Shown here piece after piece: positions 43,149 to 55,538 of a DNA stretch of 64,000 bases. This DNA is from Piezodorus guildinii. Taxonomy: Eukaryota; Arthropoda; Insecta; Hemiptera; Pentatomidae. Position 1 is the first letter of the stretch. Every line of letters starts with the position of its first letter. The stretch is from assembly GCA_023052935.1 (NCBI GenBank), contig CM041293.1:175699600-175763599 (forward strand). Direction: 5' to 3'. The position numbers and the translations under genes were made by a program. The notes beneath the pieces are model-generated. The model was not told where the DNA came from, did no database searches, and was given only the letters and a program-made list of their open reading frames with translations.

Positions 43149-43975
43149 ATGGAAATAGCAGATACCTGCCACACGACCATCGGTAAAGTTAGGCTGGTTC
43201 TTAATGACATCTCCAAGATGTCTAGAATGCTCGGAACATTTCCGATCAACACCGAATTTTCTGGGATCGACAAACTCAACCTCGCAACTAGCATTGTTTG
43301 TTACCTATTTTCATCGGTTTTTATAATGGTGTTGGTATATTTGTATGCGACGGGAAACGAGTTATTGTTGGTAGATAAAATTAGGTACGTATTGCAGACA
43401 ACACCGCCTGTATATTTTTATTGGACGCATATAGCTTGGATAGTGAACAAGAGAAGGCTATTCGAAGAAGTTTACAATGAGCTCAAGGACATCGAATACC
43501 AATTGTGGAAGAGGGTGTTGTTTGGTTTTACAAGCCTAGCTGGTGCTCCAAATACCTGTGTGTGACTGTGATGTGGTTTGCAAACGCATTGTGGGAGTTT
43601 AATCATAATCTGAATTATCTAGATGAAAATTGGGTGTACTTTATAATATATGGTGCTCTTATCACTTCGGTGAACCAATACGTGCTCTTCGTAAAGACGT
43701 TGCTGTCCGTCCTCAGAGAGATTCGGCAAATGGAAGACAGTACAACTGTCGTCAAGTTGACTGATAAAATATTATCTCTATGCCAAAAAGTGAATACTCT
43801 TTACGAACCGCAGTTGTTTTTGTATCTCCTTGTTATTTATGGTCTCGTTCTTTTCGGCGTATTTCGCATGATTGTCGAAGAAGACTTGTTCATAGCAATC
43901 AACACAGTTTGGACTTTGTCGTTCATAAGTCCGATCGTTCATGTGGTATCATCTGTTGGAGCATTTTCTGAGGAG
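43149..43975 (+). pseudogene. Gustatory receptor GrB first exon, frameshifted
   Basis: Seen: an ATG-initiated frame (IADTCHTTIGKVRLVL) aligns with the GrA and GrC starts and ends at the same GAG|GTAA donor. The exon is 827 nt against 828 in both paralogues. A single T is missing near 43513-43519, where GrC reads FWFYK, so the first frame stops near 43565. The remainder continues in another frame as WFYKPSWCSKYL and onward to GAFSEE. No exon 2-4 copies were found between it and GrC, so it is either a relic or an alternative first exon using the exons at 60594 and 63507. The receptor reading is otherwise open, so the break is recent or a base-calling error. Family role as for GrA. Confidence 0.85.
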
Positions 43976-44157
43976 GTAATAATAATAATTAATCACTTAA
44001 ACTCATCGTATAGTTTAATAATTTTTCACTCAGACCCTTTTGAGGTATTTCCGTGTAAACATCGCGAAAAACGTTTTCATATACAAAAGAGGACTATGTT
44101 CTCAAGATGGACATTTCTACATTAAGAAGAACTATGACTAAGCTATAAAAGAAAAAA

Positions 44158-44250
44158 ATCTGGTGTGGGCAACACACGTCTTTCACTTACCTCGGCTGTT
44201 AAAATCAATTTAAGAACTATTAAAATTTTTAATTTTTATTTTATCATATA
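44158..44250 (+). mobile_element. HLE-A 5' end fragment
   Basis: TCTGGTGTGGGCAACACACG then CTTTCACTTACC, decaying after about 90 bp. Preceded by A-run. Confidence 0.8.
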
Positions 44251-44937
44251 TTTTTATATCCAGGTAGTATTCGCTTGTCAGTCAGTATGTCGAGTATACG
44301 TTTATAAGTTAATTTTTCAATTTTTTTTTAAGCATACGGGAAGTAGACTAATGTAATAATTTCCATTGCAACGGGAATTTGGTTGTCCTGAGTATTGCGT
44401 TGATAAGTGTTTTAAGGTAGACTATTGCTTTTCCGGGCATCTGTTGCCGTTGTTCAGCTGTGATGAGGTCATATCCAGAGGCTTTTCTTTTCGATTTCTA
44501 CCAGAACCTCATTTGGGGTAAAAGCAGATGGAAGTAAGGATAGTGTTAAAGGGGTATCAAGAAAATTTTGTATGTAATTTTCATGTTCGATGTCTTTGTA
44601 GTCTGTATGTGGAGTAAAAACTGTCGATAGGTGATTCGCAAAGAGTTCAGCTTTTTCACTGTCAGACAAGGCAAAAGCACCATCCTCTTTTCGGAGTGGC
44701 ACAGACACGTTGCTTTAGCAGCTATCTCGTTCTCCTACATAACCTTCCATAGTCGGTATTATGGTTTTTAAGAAATGTATCTTAGTCAGTCTGTTTGAAT
44801 TTCTCCATTTGTCGTTTTAGTTCGTTATTTATACGAATGTAGGTCGTTTTGTTTCGACAGTAATCTGTCGGTCTGTCATAACTTATGAGCTCTTCTCTTT
44901 GCTGTAATAAAATCCCGAATGTATTGTGGTTAGTTTT

Positions 44938-44961
44938 TTTTTTTTTTTTTTTTTTTTTTTT
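44938..44961. repeat. Poly-T tract
   Basis: About 24 T inside the LINE ORF2, likely expanded or a slippage site. Confidence 0.9.
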
Positions 44962-46196
44962 GTTTTGTTTTGGTAATATTTTTGTAGTGGGTATGTTTTG
45001 TATGTAATTTTTGTTCATGTCTTGTTCTTTGTGTAAACTATCTCGTTTGAAGAGCTTACGGGGGACCTCTCCCGGGGTGAAGCCGTTGTTTTAGCAGTAT
45101 AATATTCCGGAGATAATGAATCTACCTGTCGTACGAATTGTCATTTCGTATTCTTGATTTTACTTTTAGGTCGTTTCTGTTGCGTACGTCGGTCTGTCAA
45201 ACTAGAGCCACCCTGATCCAAAGATTGTGGGTAGTTGGTTGGGTAATATTTTTGAGCTGGGAGAGGGTGAAGACCATGCAGATTCTTGGACATCTTCGTG
45301 AAGACTTCAACACCTTTCCGATTTTATTGCTGTTGCCCGATTCTAAAGCTATGGGAACAGAGAGGAACTAATTGGAATTAGCCTTGTAACAATGCTCATT
45401 TATGTTTCCTTGGATTACTTAGGCGCTTTTCCGTTCGACGTGTTCTTCAAAAAACCAAATGTAAAAGAGAATGGTCAGAGCAAAGATCTGAACTAGACCT
45501 AACTGTGAAAGGTATGGCCTACATTCCTTTAGTGACGAAAAGTCTAATAGGTCTGGTGTCTTAAGTCTCGATGGACTCTTACAAGTAAGTCAGTGTGTCT
45601 GGTGAAATGGTATTTAATGAAAGCTTATGGATAGCTGATAGCAGATTTCTTCCTCTTGAAATGCATAATCGAGACCCCACATCTGATGCTTAGCATTGAA
45701 GTCACCTCCAGGTAAGAAACGTTTTCCCAGCTGTTGAAAAAAGTTGCAAAACATGTCAGGCGTCAGCCTATACCGAGGGGGACAACGGACCGCTGCTAAG
45801 GTTATTGTGTGCTGTGTGGTGTGGAGTGTAATAGCAGTAGCTTGTATGTCTGGTGATTTAGGTAAAGAGGATAGTGTTTTAGTGATGTCTTGATGATAAT
45901 TTTTAAGGTGTGAATTGTTATCTGGGTGATCGGTCTTGTAAATACTGTAGTCCAGGATATTTATTTTGTTTCTGTTATCAAGGCAATGTCTGTTCTTTTT
46001 TCATGTAAGTATATGTCAAGTTCGGTTTTATGTAGAATTAATCCATATGTATTCCACAGAAGGATAGACAGAGAACCTACAGGCCTTTACGGTCCATGAG
46101 CAGGGACGAAGGCTTCAGTGAATTGTGCTAGTTTCTGAAGGATGCTGAAAAGAGGCTGGATAAGGTTATTTAGACCGTATAGTAAAGTAAAAGTAG

Positions 46197-46469
46197 GGAT
46201 CACTTGTAGCTGGGTGGCTAGCGTAACAGCCTCCCATGCTGAAGGTCACGGGTTCGAACCCGCAGGTGGTCCTAGGATTTTTTAATGGGAGTAAAAAATC
46301 CTCAGTTACGCCGTCCTTCGGAGGTCCTTAAAAGGTGGTCCCGAGACTGTGCGATGTCAGGTACTCGTTAAAGATCCCTATCCTAATAAAACCTGGATAG
46401 GCAAAATTTAGGACTCCCACTGTAGCATCGTCCGATTAGCCATAGTAGCATAAAGTGACGTTAAACAAA
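46197..46469 (+). mobile_element. tRNA-derived SINE family 1 copy
   Basis: GGATCACTTGTAGCTGGGTG head, B box GGGTTCGAACC, same body and (AAAT) tail as 42463. AAAGTAAAA repeats at both flanks support retroposition into the LINE. Confidence 0.92.
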
Positions 46470-46964
46470 TAAAGTAAAAAGTTGAGGATTCTCACCAGAG
46501 AGCATCGTCTGTGAAATGCCTGGCCTCATACCTGACATACTTACATTTTCGTTTTGTCTTCTTTCTGAGGAATGTAACTGCTGCTGCAAGCCAGGCGCTA
46601 GTCGTCATTGAGTAGGCTGAGGTTGCTGTTGCTGTCGAGGCAAATCTTGCGGCATCAATGGAGGAGCGGCAGGTCGAGCTGGCACGGTTCTCTGATGGGG
46701 ATGAGTTCGCAAGCCTCGAAGTCTTCCCAATTTCTCCTTGGCAATTCGCACGTGTAGCGGGTGTACCCCGAGGGTTTTTCCACGAAGAGCTTTGATATTG
46801 TTTCCCGCACCTGACACATTTAGGTACAGTAGCTCTTAGTGTGACCATACTGTTGAAAGCGATTACATTGTGGTCTTATCTCTTCTTACGAGGTTCTTCG
46901 ATAATTACCCGTGTGTAGTATATTGTCTTATTTCAAAAATATTTTCGTTGTATGTTTGTTTTTT

Positions 46965-47730
46965 ACTTTCACATACTATATATAGTAAGGGAAAGTATTG
47001 CGATCGTGAAAATTTTCGAATTCTAGTTTTCAACGGAAATACACGTTTTAGTGTTCCTTGAGTCCAAATGAGCAAGTCTCGCAAAAACGTCTGTGTGTGT
47101 GTTACAAAACCTTTTTCATCAAAATGAGCTTACCAGAAGAAGCCACTTTATACTATGCATTTTGTACCTTTCTTCGATTTTCTGGAAAAAGGTTCCGAAG
47201 ATTTTGATTAAAGTCGCTAAAATCAATGTAAATTTTAATAGGCATTAAAATTATGTAGGTTTCATTCTGATAAAAATAGTCTGACAGGGCTTAAATGCCG
47301 ATATTTTAAATTTTGTTCTTCTAAAGTAAAGGTACTTGTAGATTATATAAAAATAACCATATTATCTCGTTACCACTGATGAATAACAGCTAAATATTTA
47401 TGTTGTGTAAATTTGAAAAACGACTAAACTAGAGAACTGAAAAAATATTTTTTTAATGCAATTTTTTGTTTTTGAACATGAGAACAGTAACATACATGTT
47501 TAATATACCGTCGGAAAGCTAAAGATTTTAGAAAAAATATTATCTTATTCACAAGCTTTTAAAATTTAATAGAGATTGATGAAAATACGATAAAACTAAC
47601 TGATTATTTTAGATAATAATATAATAGATTTTTTAATAAAACACATGTTTCTATAGTAATGTCATTTAATTAATTCTTTAATGGTTTTAATATTTTTTAT
47701 TTCTTACTGTACTTGAAAATTCTTTAATTA
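46965..47730 (-). mobile_element. HLE-A copy inside the LINE ORF1
   Basis: ACTTTCACATACTATATATAG start, (GT)n short, body to TACTTGAAAATTCTTTAATTA. The GCCCGCACCAGA end is missing at the junction with LINE ORF1. Confidence 0.9.
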
Positions 47731-48365
47731 CGTTGTTGACGTTTACCACCTCATAACCGTAACCTTTCAATGCTTTGACAATAACCGAGTGAGGAGTTGA
47801 GTGGTGAAGGTTTTTGACCCCTCGCGGAAGTTTATCTTCAGGAAGCTGGAATGTATGAAAATCCGCTCCTTGTTTTCTGAGAGAGATAACAATTTCACGA
47901 TAATGTGGAGGTGATGGACCACATACTTAGAATTTCTACAAACGCTGAGTAGTATTACACTCCATGCACGAAAAGAGGTGGAGGCTTAGTGTTTTTTGCT
48001 GTCTCTTTTAGTTGGGTTTATCATTATTTGTTAACATTTGAAATCTATTGAAAGTTCATGTGGATTGAGTTGATGTGGTTACGTTTGAAGTACTCGGAGT
48101 TGATGTAGTGGGCCGTTTTTGTTTTCTTGGGCCTATTTCGCCTTCTTAAGTATCTCCCACACACCTTCAAATTGAGAATAGTTTATTATATTTAAGTCTA
48201 TTGCCTCCATATGTTCGGCTGGTGTCTTAAGGCGCCGCTGGTGCAGTCTGGGAGCGAGTGTGTGAAGCATTCGCTTCTGATCCATTTCGTAGTTCTTTGG
48301 TTAGTTCCTTTCTGTGATGCCTCTGAGCTATGAACCAGCAATGCCATTACTATAACGAGTAATTC

Positions 48366-48642
48366 TTTGTTCGTTTTATTTATTTAACGTCACTTTATGC
48401 TACTATGGCTAATCGGACGATGCTACAGTGGGAGTCCTAAATTTTGCCTATGCAGGTTTTATTAGGATAGGGATCTCTAACGAGTACCTGACATCACACA
48501 GGCTCGGGACCACCTTTTAACGTCCCCTCCGAAGGACAGCATAACTAAGGACTTTTTACTCCCATTAAAAAATCCTAGGACTACCTGCGGGTTTGAACCC
48601 GTGACCTGTTATGCTAACCACCCAGCTACAAGTGATCCCCGA
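48366..48642 (-). mobile_element. tRNA-derived SINE family 1 copy
   Basis: Reverse copy from TTATTTATTTAACGTCACTT to CAAGTGATCC. Flanks CGAGTAATTCTTT and CGAATAATTCTTT form a 13-bp target duplication with one mismatch. Confidence 0.9.
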
Positions 48643-49300
48643 ATAATTCTTTAATATTCATCGGAACATGATTCGGTACTTCTTCCATCCTTTCTCATTG
48701 ATACTGCGGAAGAGAAACTACTTGTGTATCTAGTTCAAATTGTTTCTACGTAGAAGATTTGGTTTTTGATTTATTTATTGGCACAAAACATCTTGGTCAT
48801 CAGTGCCAGATACACTCACTATAAGATACACTTAGATATATAATACCTAACTCACTATAAGATACACGTTTTTTAAAAACAAACAATTATGGTTTTAGTT
48901 GAAATATTAAACAATAATACTAATTAAAATAAATAATGAACCAATATAACAAATGATAATAATACACTAAATAATAATACACAAAAACAAATAATAATAA
49001 TACACAATGAACGAATACATTATGAACAAATAATAATACATAATAGACAATAATGATATACATAATAAGTAATACATCCATAACACATGAATACATACAT
49101 ACAGATAATACATAATTAACAAATAATACACCCATAAATAGTACCGGATACGCTCATTTTAGAAGATATTGTATTGATAAGATACGCTCTACGTAGAAGA
49201 TATTGTCTACCAGTTTTCATCTTTGATCGATAGCTTACGTGTGGAAATTTCAACGTTTTTAGGAGTTGTTGATCAACAAAATATTTACATTTGTCAAAGT
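48643..49300. repeat. Degenerate ATAATACA low-complexity tract upstream of GrC
   Basis: Roughly 48905-49135 repeats AATAATACAC/AACAAATAATAATAC irregularly. Flanking parts are unassigned, apart from CACTCACTATAAGATACAC repeated twice at 48815-48870. Confidence 0.75.
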
Positions 49301-49397
49301 TATTGTCACCTAATAACAATGAGTGGCAAAATTAAGCGCTTCGTATATATAATATATCGAGCGAACATTTGAAACCGAATCGAGGATATAGAAGGCA

Positions 49398-50961
49398 ATG
49401 GCTAAAGTGACACCCTGCCAGCCGACCATCGGTAAGGTTAGGCTCGTTCTCAATGATGCATTCAAACTCTCCAGAACGCTTGGAACGTTTTTGATCGACT
49501 CGGAATTTTCAGGCATATGTAAAATAAGCTTCGCTAAGGGCATAGTTTTGTACCTCTCTTCAACTGCTTTTGCAATCGCATTGGCTTATCAGAATGTATC
49601 GGACAGTAATGAATTATTATTGGATAAGGTGAAGTTTTTATTCCAAACCATACCGTCTGTATGTTTCTACTGGACGCATTTGGCTTGGATAACGTGGAAC
49701 AGAAGGCTCTTAGGGGAAGTGTACAGTGAACTGAAGGACATCGAGTACCAAATGTGGATGAAGCGCGTCTTTTGGTTTTACAAGTTGAGCTGGTGCAGCA
49801 AATACCTGAGTGTGGCCGTTATGTTTCTTGCGAGTGCATTTTGGATGATGAACCAGGAATGGGTGCATATTTTGAAAGAACTTGTGTTCCACCTAATATA
49901 TACTGCTCTCGTGACAATTGTTATTCAGTACGTCCTCATGGTACAGACGTTGATATCAATCCTGAGAGAGATTCAGAAGATGGAAGACACTAAAAGTGTC
50001 ATTAAGTTGATTGATAATTTATTAGATATCTGCCATAAAGTGAATACGCTTTACGAACCACAGTTGTTTTTTTACATCGTCGTAATATACGGACTCATTC
50101 TTTCAACAGTTTTTAATATGATTTTCATAAAGGGTGTGATAATCGGAATAAGTACAACTTGGATGCTGTCGTTCATAATCCCACTCGCTCAAGTAGTATC
50201 ATGTGCTACAGCTTTTTCTGAGGAGGTAATGGTAATGGTTACAATATAATTTATTAATAAGTAATAGTTCATTTATACAATAGAATCTCGATTATTACTT
50301 TCACTTACCTATATATGAAAAAAATCTGGTGCGGGCAACACACGACTTTCACTTACCGTTGTTAAAATCAATTAAAGAATTTTCAAATACAGTTAAAGAT
50401 AAAAATTAGTGAAACTATTAAAGAATTAATTAAATTGAATTTCTATAGAAATATGTGTTTTATTAAAATTATTAGCTTTCCAACGGTATATCATACATGT
50501 ATATTACTGTTCTTATATTCAAAAACGAAAAATTGCATTAAAACAATATTTTTCTGTTTTCTCCTTTAGTTGGTTATCGAATTCATTCAATTTATATATT
50601 TACCTGTTTTTCATCAGTGGTAACAAGATAATATAGTTATTTTTATATAATCAACAAAATTTAAGGTACTTTAGGGGAAGGAATATTAAAATATCGGCAT
50701 TTAAGCCCTGTCAGACCATTTTAATCAGAATGAAACCTACATAACATTAAAACCCATTACATTTTACATCGATATAGCGAGTTTAATCAAAATCGTCGAA
50801 ACCGTTTTCGAGAAAAATGCATAGTATAAAGTGGCTCTTTTGGTAAGCTCATTTTGATGAAAAAGGTTTGGTAACGTCTCGGGCGTAGATTTGTCTTAAA
50901 TATAAAATTTCAGTTTCATAGGACTTACTGTTTCCGCCCGGAAGATACCACGCACCCACAC

Positions 50962-50996
<35 letters not shown>

Positions 50997-53900
50997 GACA
51001 CAAACACACAGACACACACACACAGACAAACACACACACACAGAGACTTTTTTGCGGGACTTGGTTATTTGGACTCAGGGGACCCTAAAACGTGTATTTC
51101 CGTTGAAGACTGGAATTCGAAAATTTTCACGATCGCAATACTTTCCCTTACTATATATAGTAAGTGAAAGTAAAAAAATATGGTTCGGGCAACACACGAC
51201 TTTTACTTACCTCCATTTTTAAAATCAATGAAAGAATTTTCGAATACAGTTAGAGATAAAAGAAAGTGATACTATTAAATAATTAATTAAATTAAATTTA
51301 TATAGAAACATGTGTTTTATTAAAAAATCTATTATATTATTATCTAAAATAATCAGTTAGTTTTATGTTCATTTCATCATTCTCTATTAACTTTAAAAAG
51401 CTTCTGTATGAGATAATATTTTTTCTAAAATCTTTAGCTTTCCAACGGTATATAATACATAGTATATATTACTGCTCTTATTATCAAAAACGAAAAATTG
51501 CATTAAAAAAATATGTTTTCTGTTTTCACCTTTTGTTGTGTATCGAATCCATTCAATTTATATATTTACCTGTTTTTCATCAGTGGTAACTATACAATAT
51601 AGTTATTTTTATATAATCAACAAAATTAAAGATACTTTAGAGGAAGAAAATTTAAAATATCGGCATTTAAGCCCTGTCATACCATTTTAATCAGAATGAA
51701 ACCTACATGATATTAAAACCAATTAAATTTTACATCGATATAGCGAGTTTAATCAAAATCGTCGGAACCGTTTTTGAGAAAATCGAAAAAAGGTGCAAAA
51801 TGCATAGTATAAAGTGGCTCCTCTGGTAAGCTCAATTTGATGAAAAAGGATTTGTACCGTCTCGGGCGTATAGTTGTTTTAAATATGAAATTTCAGTTTC
51901 ATAGGACTTACCGTTTCCACCCGGGAGTTACCACACACACACACAGACCTTTTTGCGGGACTTGGTTATTTGGAATCAGGGGACCCTAAAACGTGTATTT
52001 CCGTTGAAAACTGGATTCAAAAAATTTCACGATCGCAATACTTTCTTTTACTATATAGCAAGTGAAAGTAAAAAATAGTAATTAAAAGTATTGCGTTCGT
52101 GAAAATTTTCTCAAAGGTGTGGGTATGGTGTGTGTCTGCGTGTACGAAACTGATATTTCATATTTAAGACAACTAAACGCCCGAGATGTTACAGCAACTT
52201 CATCACTGAAATCAGCTGACCAAAAGAGCTACTTTATCCCATGCATTTTGTACCTTTTTACGATTTACTCAAAATTGACTGCAACGATTTTGATTAAACT
52301 CACAATATCGATGTAAAACTTAATGGGCTTAAGTATCATGTAGGTTTCATTCGGATTGGAATAGTCTGACTGGGCTTAAATGGAGAATTTTTAAATTTTC
52401 TTCCTCTAGAGAACCTCTAATCTTGTGCATCCCATAATCATATGATCTGTTAGCGTTGATAAAGAACGGCTATATATACCAATTGAACGAATTTGATGAC
52501 CAACTAAAGGATAAAAGTAGAAAAAAATATTATTTTTTATAATAAGAACAGTAATATAGACCGTTGAAAATAGAAAGATTTTAGAAAAAATATTATCTCA
52601 TACACAAAGTTGTAAAATGTAATATAAAGTGACGAATAGAGAATAAACTTATTGCTAATTAACAATATACAGTAAACCCTCTTTTTAACGAACACCCGTT
52701 TATAACGAACTATCGTTGCGGTCCCTTCAAAAATTAAAAGAAAACTATGCTTTCTCCTCGTTTATAACGAAATATTTTCTTATAACGAATTAACGAACTA
52801 CTTTTGTGGACCTCATAATTTAATTTGTTCGGTTATTAGGAAAAATAAAGAAGAAAAAAATTACGAAACGTCTTAATTACTAGTAAAGAGTGGCGCCTTT
52901 CTGTCCAAATCCTTACCTCTTTCTTCTATTCGGCTCAATTCTGTGATTCAGTCTGTGACAACTTCTGGTTTCCAGTGTTTCAGCTAGTTTTTCTGTTTTT
53001 ATTGCTTTTATTACTTTTTTTTAAATTCGAGTTTCCTACGAGGTCAAGAGGAAATCCATTGATTTAAATACAAGGTTGGCGATTCTCCAAGAAGTGGAAA
53101 ATAGAGTCGAAATAGAAAATTGCGGGATATCAAAATCTCCTCTATCAACGATTATCGCTAATAAAGATAAAATCGATGCCTCCGTTGCGTCTTCATCGAG
53201 ATGTGCAAAAAAAAAAAAAAAAAATTATTATTTCAACTTTATATGAATTGCTGTGATTTTGACATTGTAAGTTCCTTTTTAAGTTTTGTATTTTGAATGA
53301 TCGTTTATGTTAATCTTAAAGTATTATGTAAAATTTGAAATATAGATATACATAGTGCATAGTTTTAACTGCTTTTGTAGTTTCTAAATAAACATGTACC
53401 TGAAAGCGAATGCTGTATTGAAAATATTTCTTTTTAACCACCTGAATTGATACCAAGACATATAATATACATGGAATATATTATTCGTATATAACGAATT
53501 CTTTTATAACGAACAGAGCATTTTTAGGTCTCTTGGACTTTTTTGGAGTTCGTTACAACGAGGGTTTACTGTATTGTTAATATAGTAATACTATTTAATA
53601 CAAATTCCAACGAAACTATTCACGTTTTATTAAAATTAACTTGAAATTTTTATAAACTTTATATTTATTTAATAGTTCTTAAATAAGTTTCAACAGTCGA
53701 GGTAAGTGAAAGTAGTATGTTGCCCGCACCAGATCATTTTAGTTTCACTTTTCTATATAAGAAAAAAATAAGAGGAGCCCGTGGCTGAGTATCTAGCTTG
53801 CTAGTCTCTCACACTAAACGTTGTGAGTTCGAATCCCAGTCCTGGCAGGACTTTTTCAAGCATTTAATTAATGGGGATTCACTCACAGCCTCTCCCCGGG

Positions 53901-55505
53901 TATGTGAGACCCGTCAGCCAAATGGTGGCCACTCACAAAATTAGGCGTAGGGAGTGATGACCCTACACTATAAATCGAGAAACGTGATTGTAATCTCCCA
54001 GGGGATTACACCGCGAAGCCAAGGGCCTCTACACGGCCTGTTGCACCACTGAAAAAAAAATTAAATATGCTGTAAGGGAAAATTTTTAAATTTCAGGGTC
54101 TCCTGACGGTTATGTAAAGTTGGATGTTACAGCAACTTTTTTATTAAAATCGGCTAACTGAAAATGCTATTTTATAACATGCATTTTATACCTTTTTACG
54201 GTTTTATCGAAAACGCCACTCACGATTTGGATTAAACTTGCCACATCGATGTAAAATTTAATGGGCTTAAGTATCATGTAGGTTTGATCTGATTGGAATA
54301 GCCTGGTAGGGCCGAAAAATGCCGATATTTTATCTTTTCTTTATCTAAATTATTTTTAATTTTATAGATTTAGAAAAATTGTCCATATCATCTATTAGGA
54401 TTGATAAAAATCTGGCGTGGGCAACACACGACTTTCACTTACCTCCATTTTTAAAATCAATGAAAGAATTTTAAATACACTTAAAGATAAAAACACGTGA
54501 AACTAATAAAGAATCAGTTAGTTTTATCGGCTTTTCATCACTCTTTATTAACTTTTACAAGCTCTTGTGTATTAGATAATATTTTTTTTCTAAAATCTTT
54601 AGCTTTCCAACGGTATATTATATATGTATATTACTGTTATTATGTTCAAAAACAAAAAATTGCATTAAAAAAATATTTTTTCGGTTTTCTCCTTCAGTTG
54701 TTTTTTAAATTAGCACAACTTACATATTTAGCTGTTATTTATCAATACTAACAAGATAATTTGGTTATTTTTATAGAATCTACAAAATTAAAGGTACTTT
54801 AGAGGAAGGAAATCTAAAATATCGCATTGAAGCCCTGTCAGACCATTTTAATCAGAATGAAACATACATGATATTAAAGCTTATTAGATTTTATATCGAT
54901 ATAGCGAGTTTAATCAAAATCGTCGGAACGTTTTCGAGAAAATCAAAAAAGGTGCAAAATGCATGGTATAAGTGCCTCTTCTGGTAAGCTCATTTGGATG
55001 AAAAAGGTTTTGTAACGTCTCGGGAGTATATTTGTCTTAAATATGAAATTTCAGTTTCATAGGACTTACCGTTTAAGCCCGGGAGTTACCACACACACAG
55101 AACTTTTTGCGGGACTTGATTATTTTGATTCAGGGGACCCTAAAATGTATATTTCCGTTGAAAACTGGAATTCAAAAATTTTCACGATCGCAATACTTTC
55201 CCTTACTATATATAGTAAGTGAAAGTAAAAAGCGCTTAAATATAAATGTTAAACGAATTTGATAAACAACTAAAGGAGAAAAGGGCAAACAGATTTTTTG
55301 CGTATGAATAATAATTTGTTGGAAAGCTAAAGATTTTAGAGAAAAATGTTATCTTATATAAAAATTTTTACTTTCGCTTACTATATATAGTAAGGGGAAG
55401 TATTGCTATCGTGAAAATTTTAGAATTCCAGTTTTCAACGGAAATACACGTTTTAGGGTCCCCTGATTCCAAATAACCAAGTCCCGAAAAAAGGTCTGTG
55501 TGTGT

Positions 55506-55538
<33 letters not shown>

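Larger units (their letters stand above)
44345..48360 (-). mobile_element. Jockey-like LINE (ORF1 + ORF2 5' half), twice interrupted
   Basis: Minus strand in element order. ORF1 N-terminal part at 47735-48350 (GVKNLHHSTPHSVIVKAL). Zinc-knuckle part at 46490-46930 (VPKCVRCG, then CANCQGE-like). Endonuclease at about 45100-46100 (GGDFNAKHQMWGLDYAF near 45650-45715). Pre-RT region at 44782-45018, and RT start at 44469-44708 (VPLRKEDGAFALSDSEKAEL) continuing KASGYDLITAEQ. HLE-A (46965-47730) and a SINE (46197-46475) split it. Stops and frameshifts are frequent. The 3' half of ORF2 is missing, which is unusual because LINEs normally lose the 5' end. Confidence 0.85.

Noticed and set aside
45138..45371. 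Plus-strand frame MSFRILDFTFRSFLL
   Set aside because: Antisense to the LINE endonuclease region.
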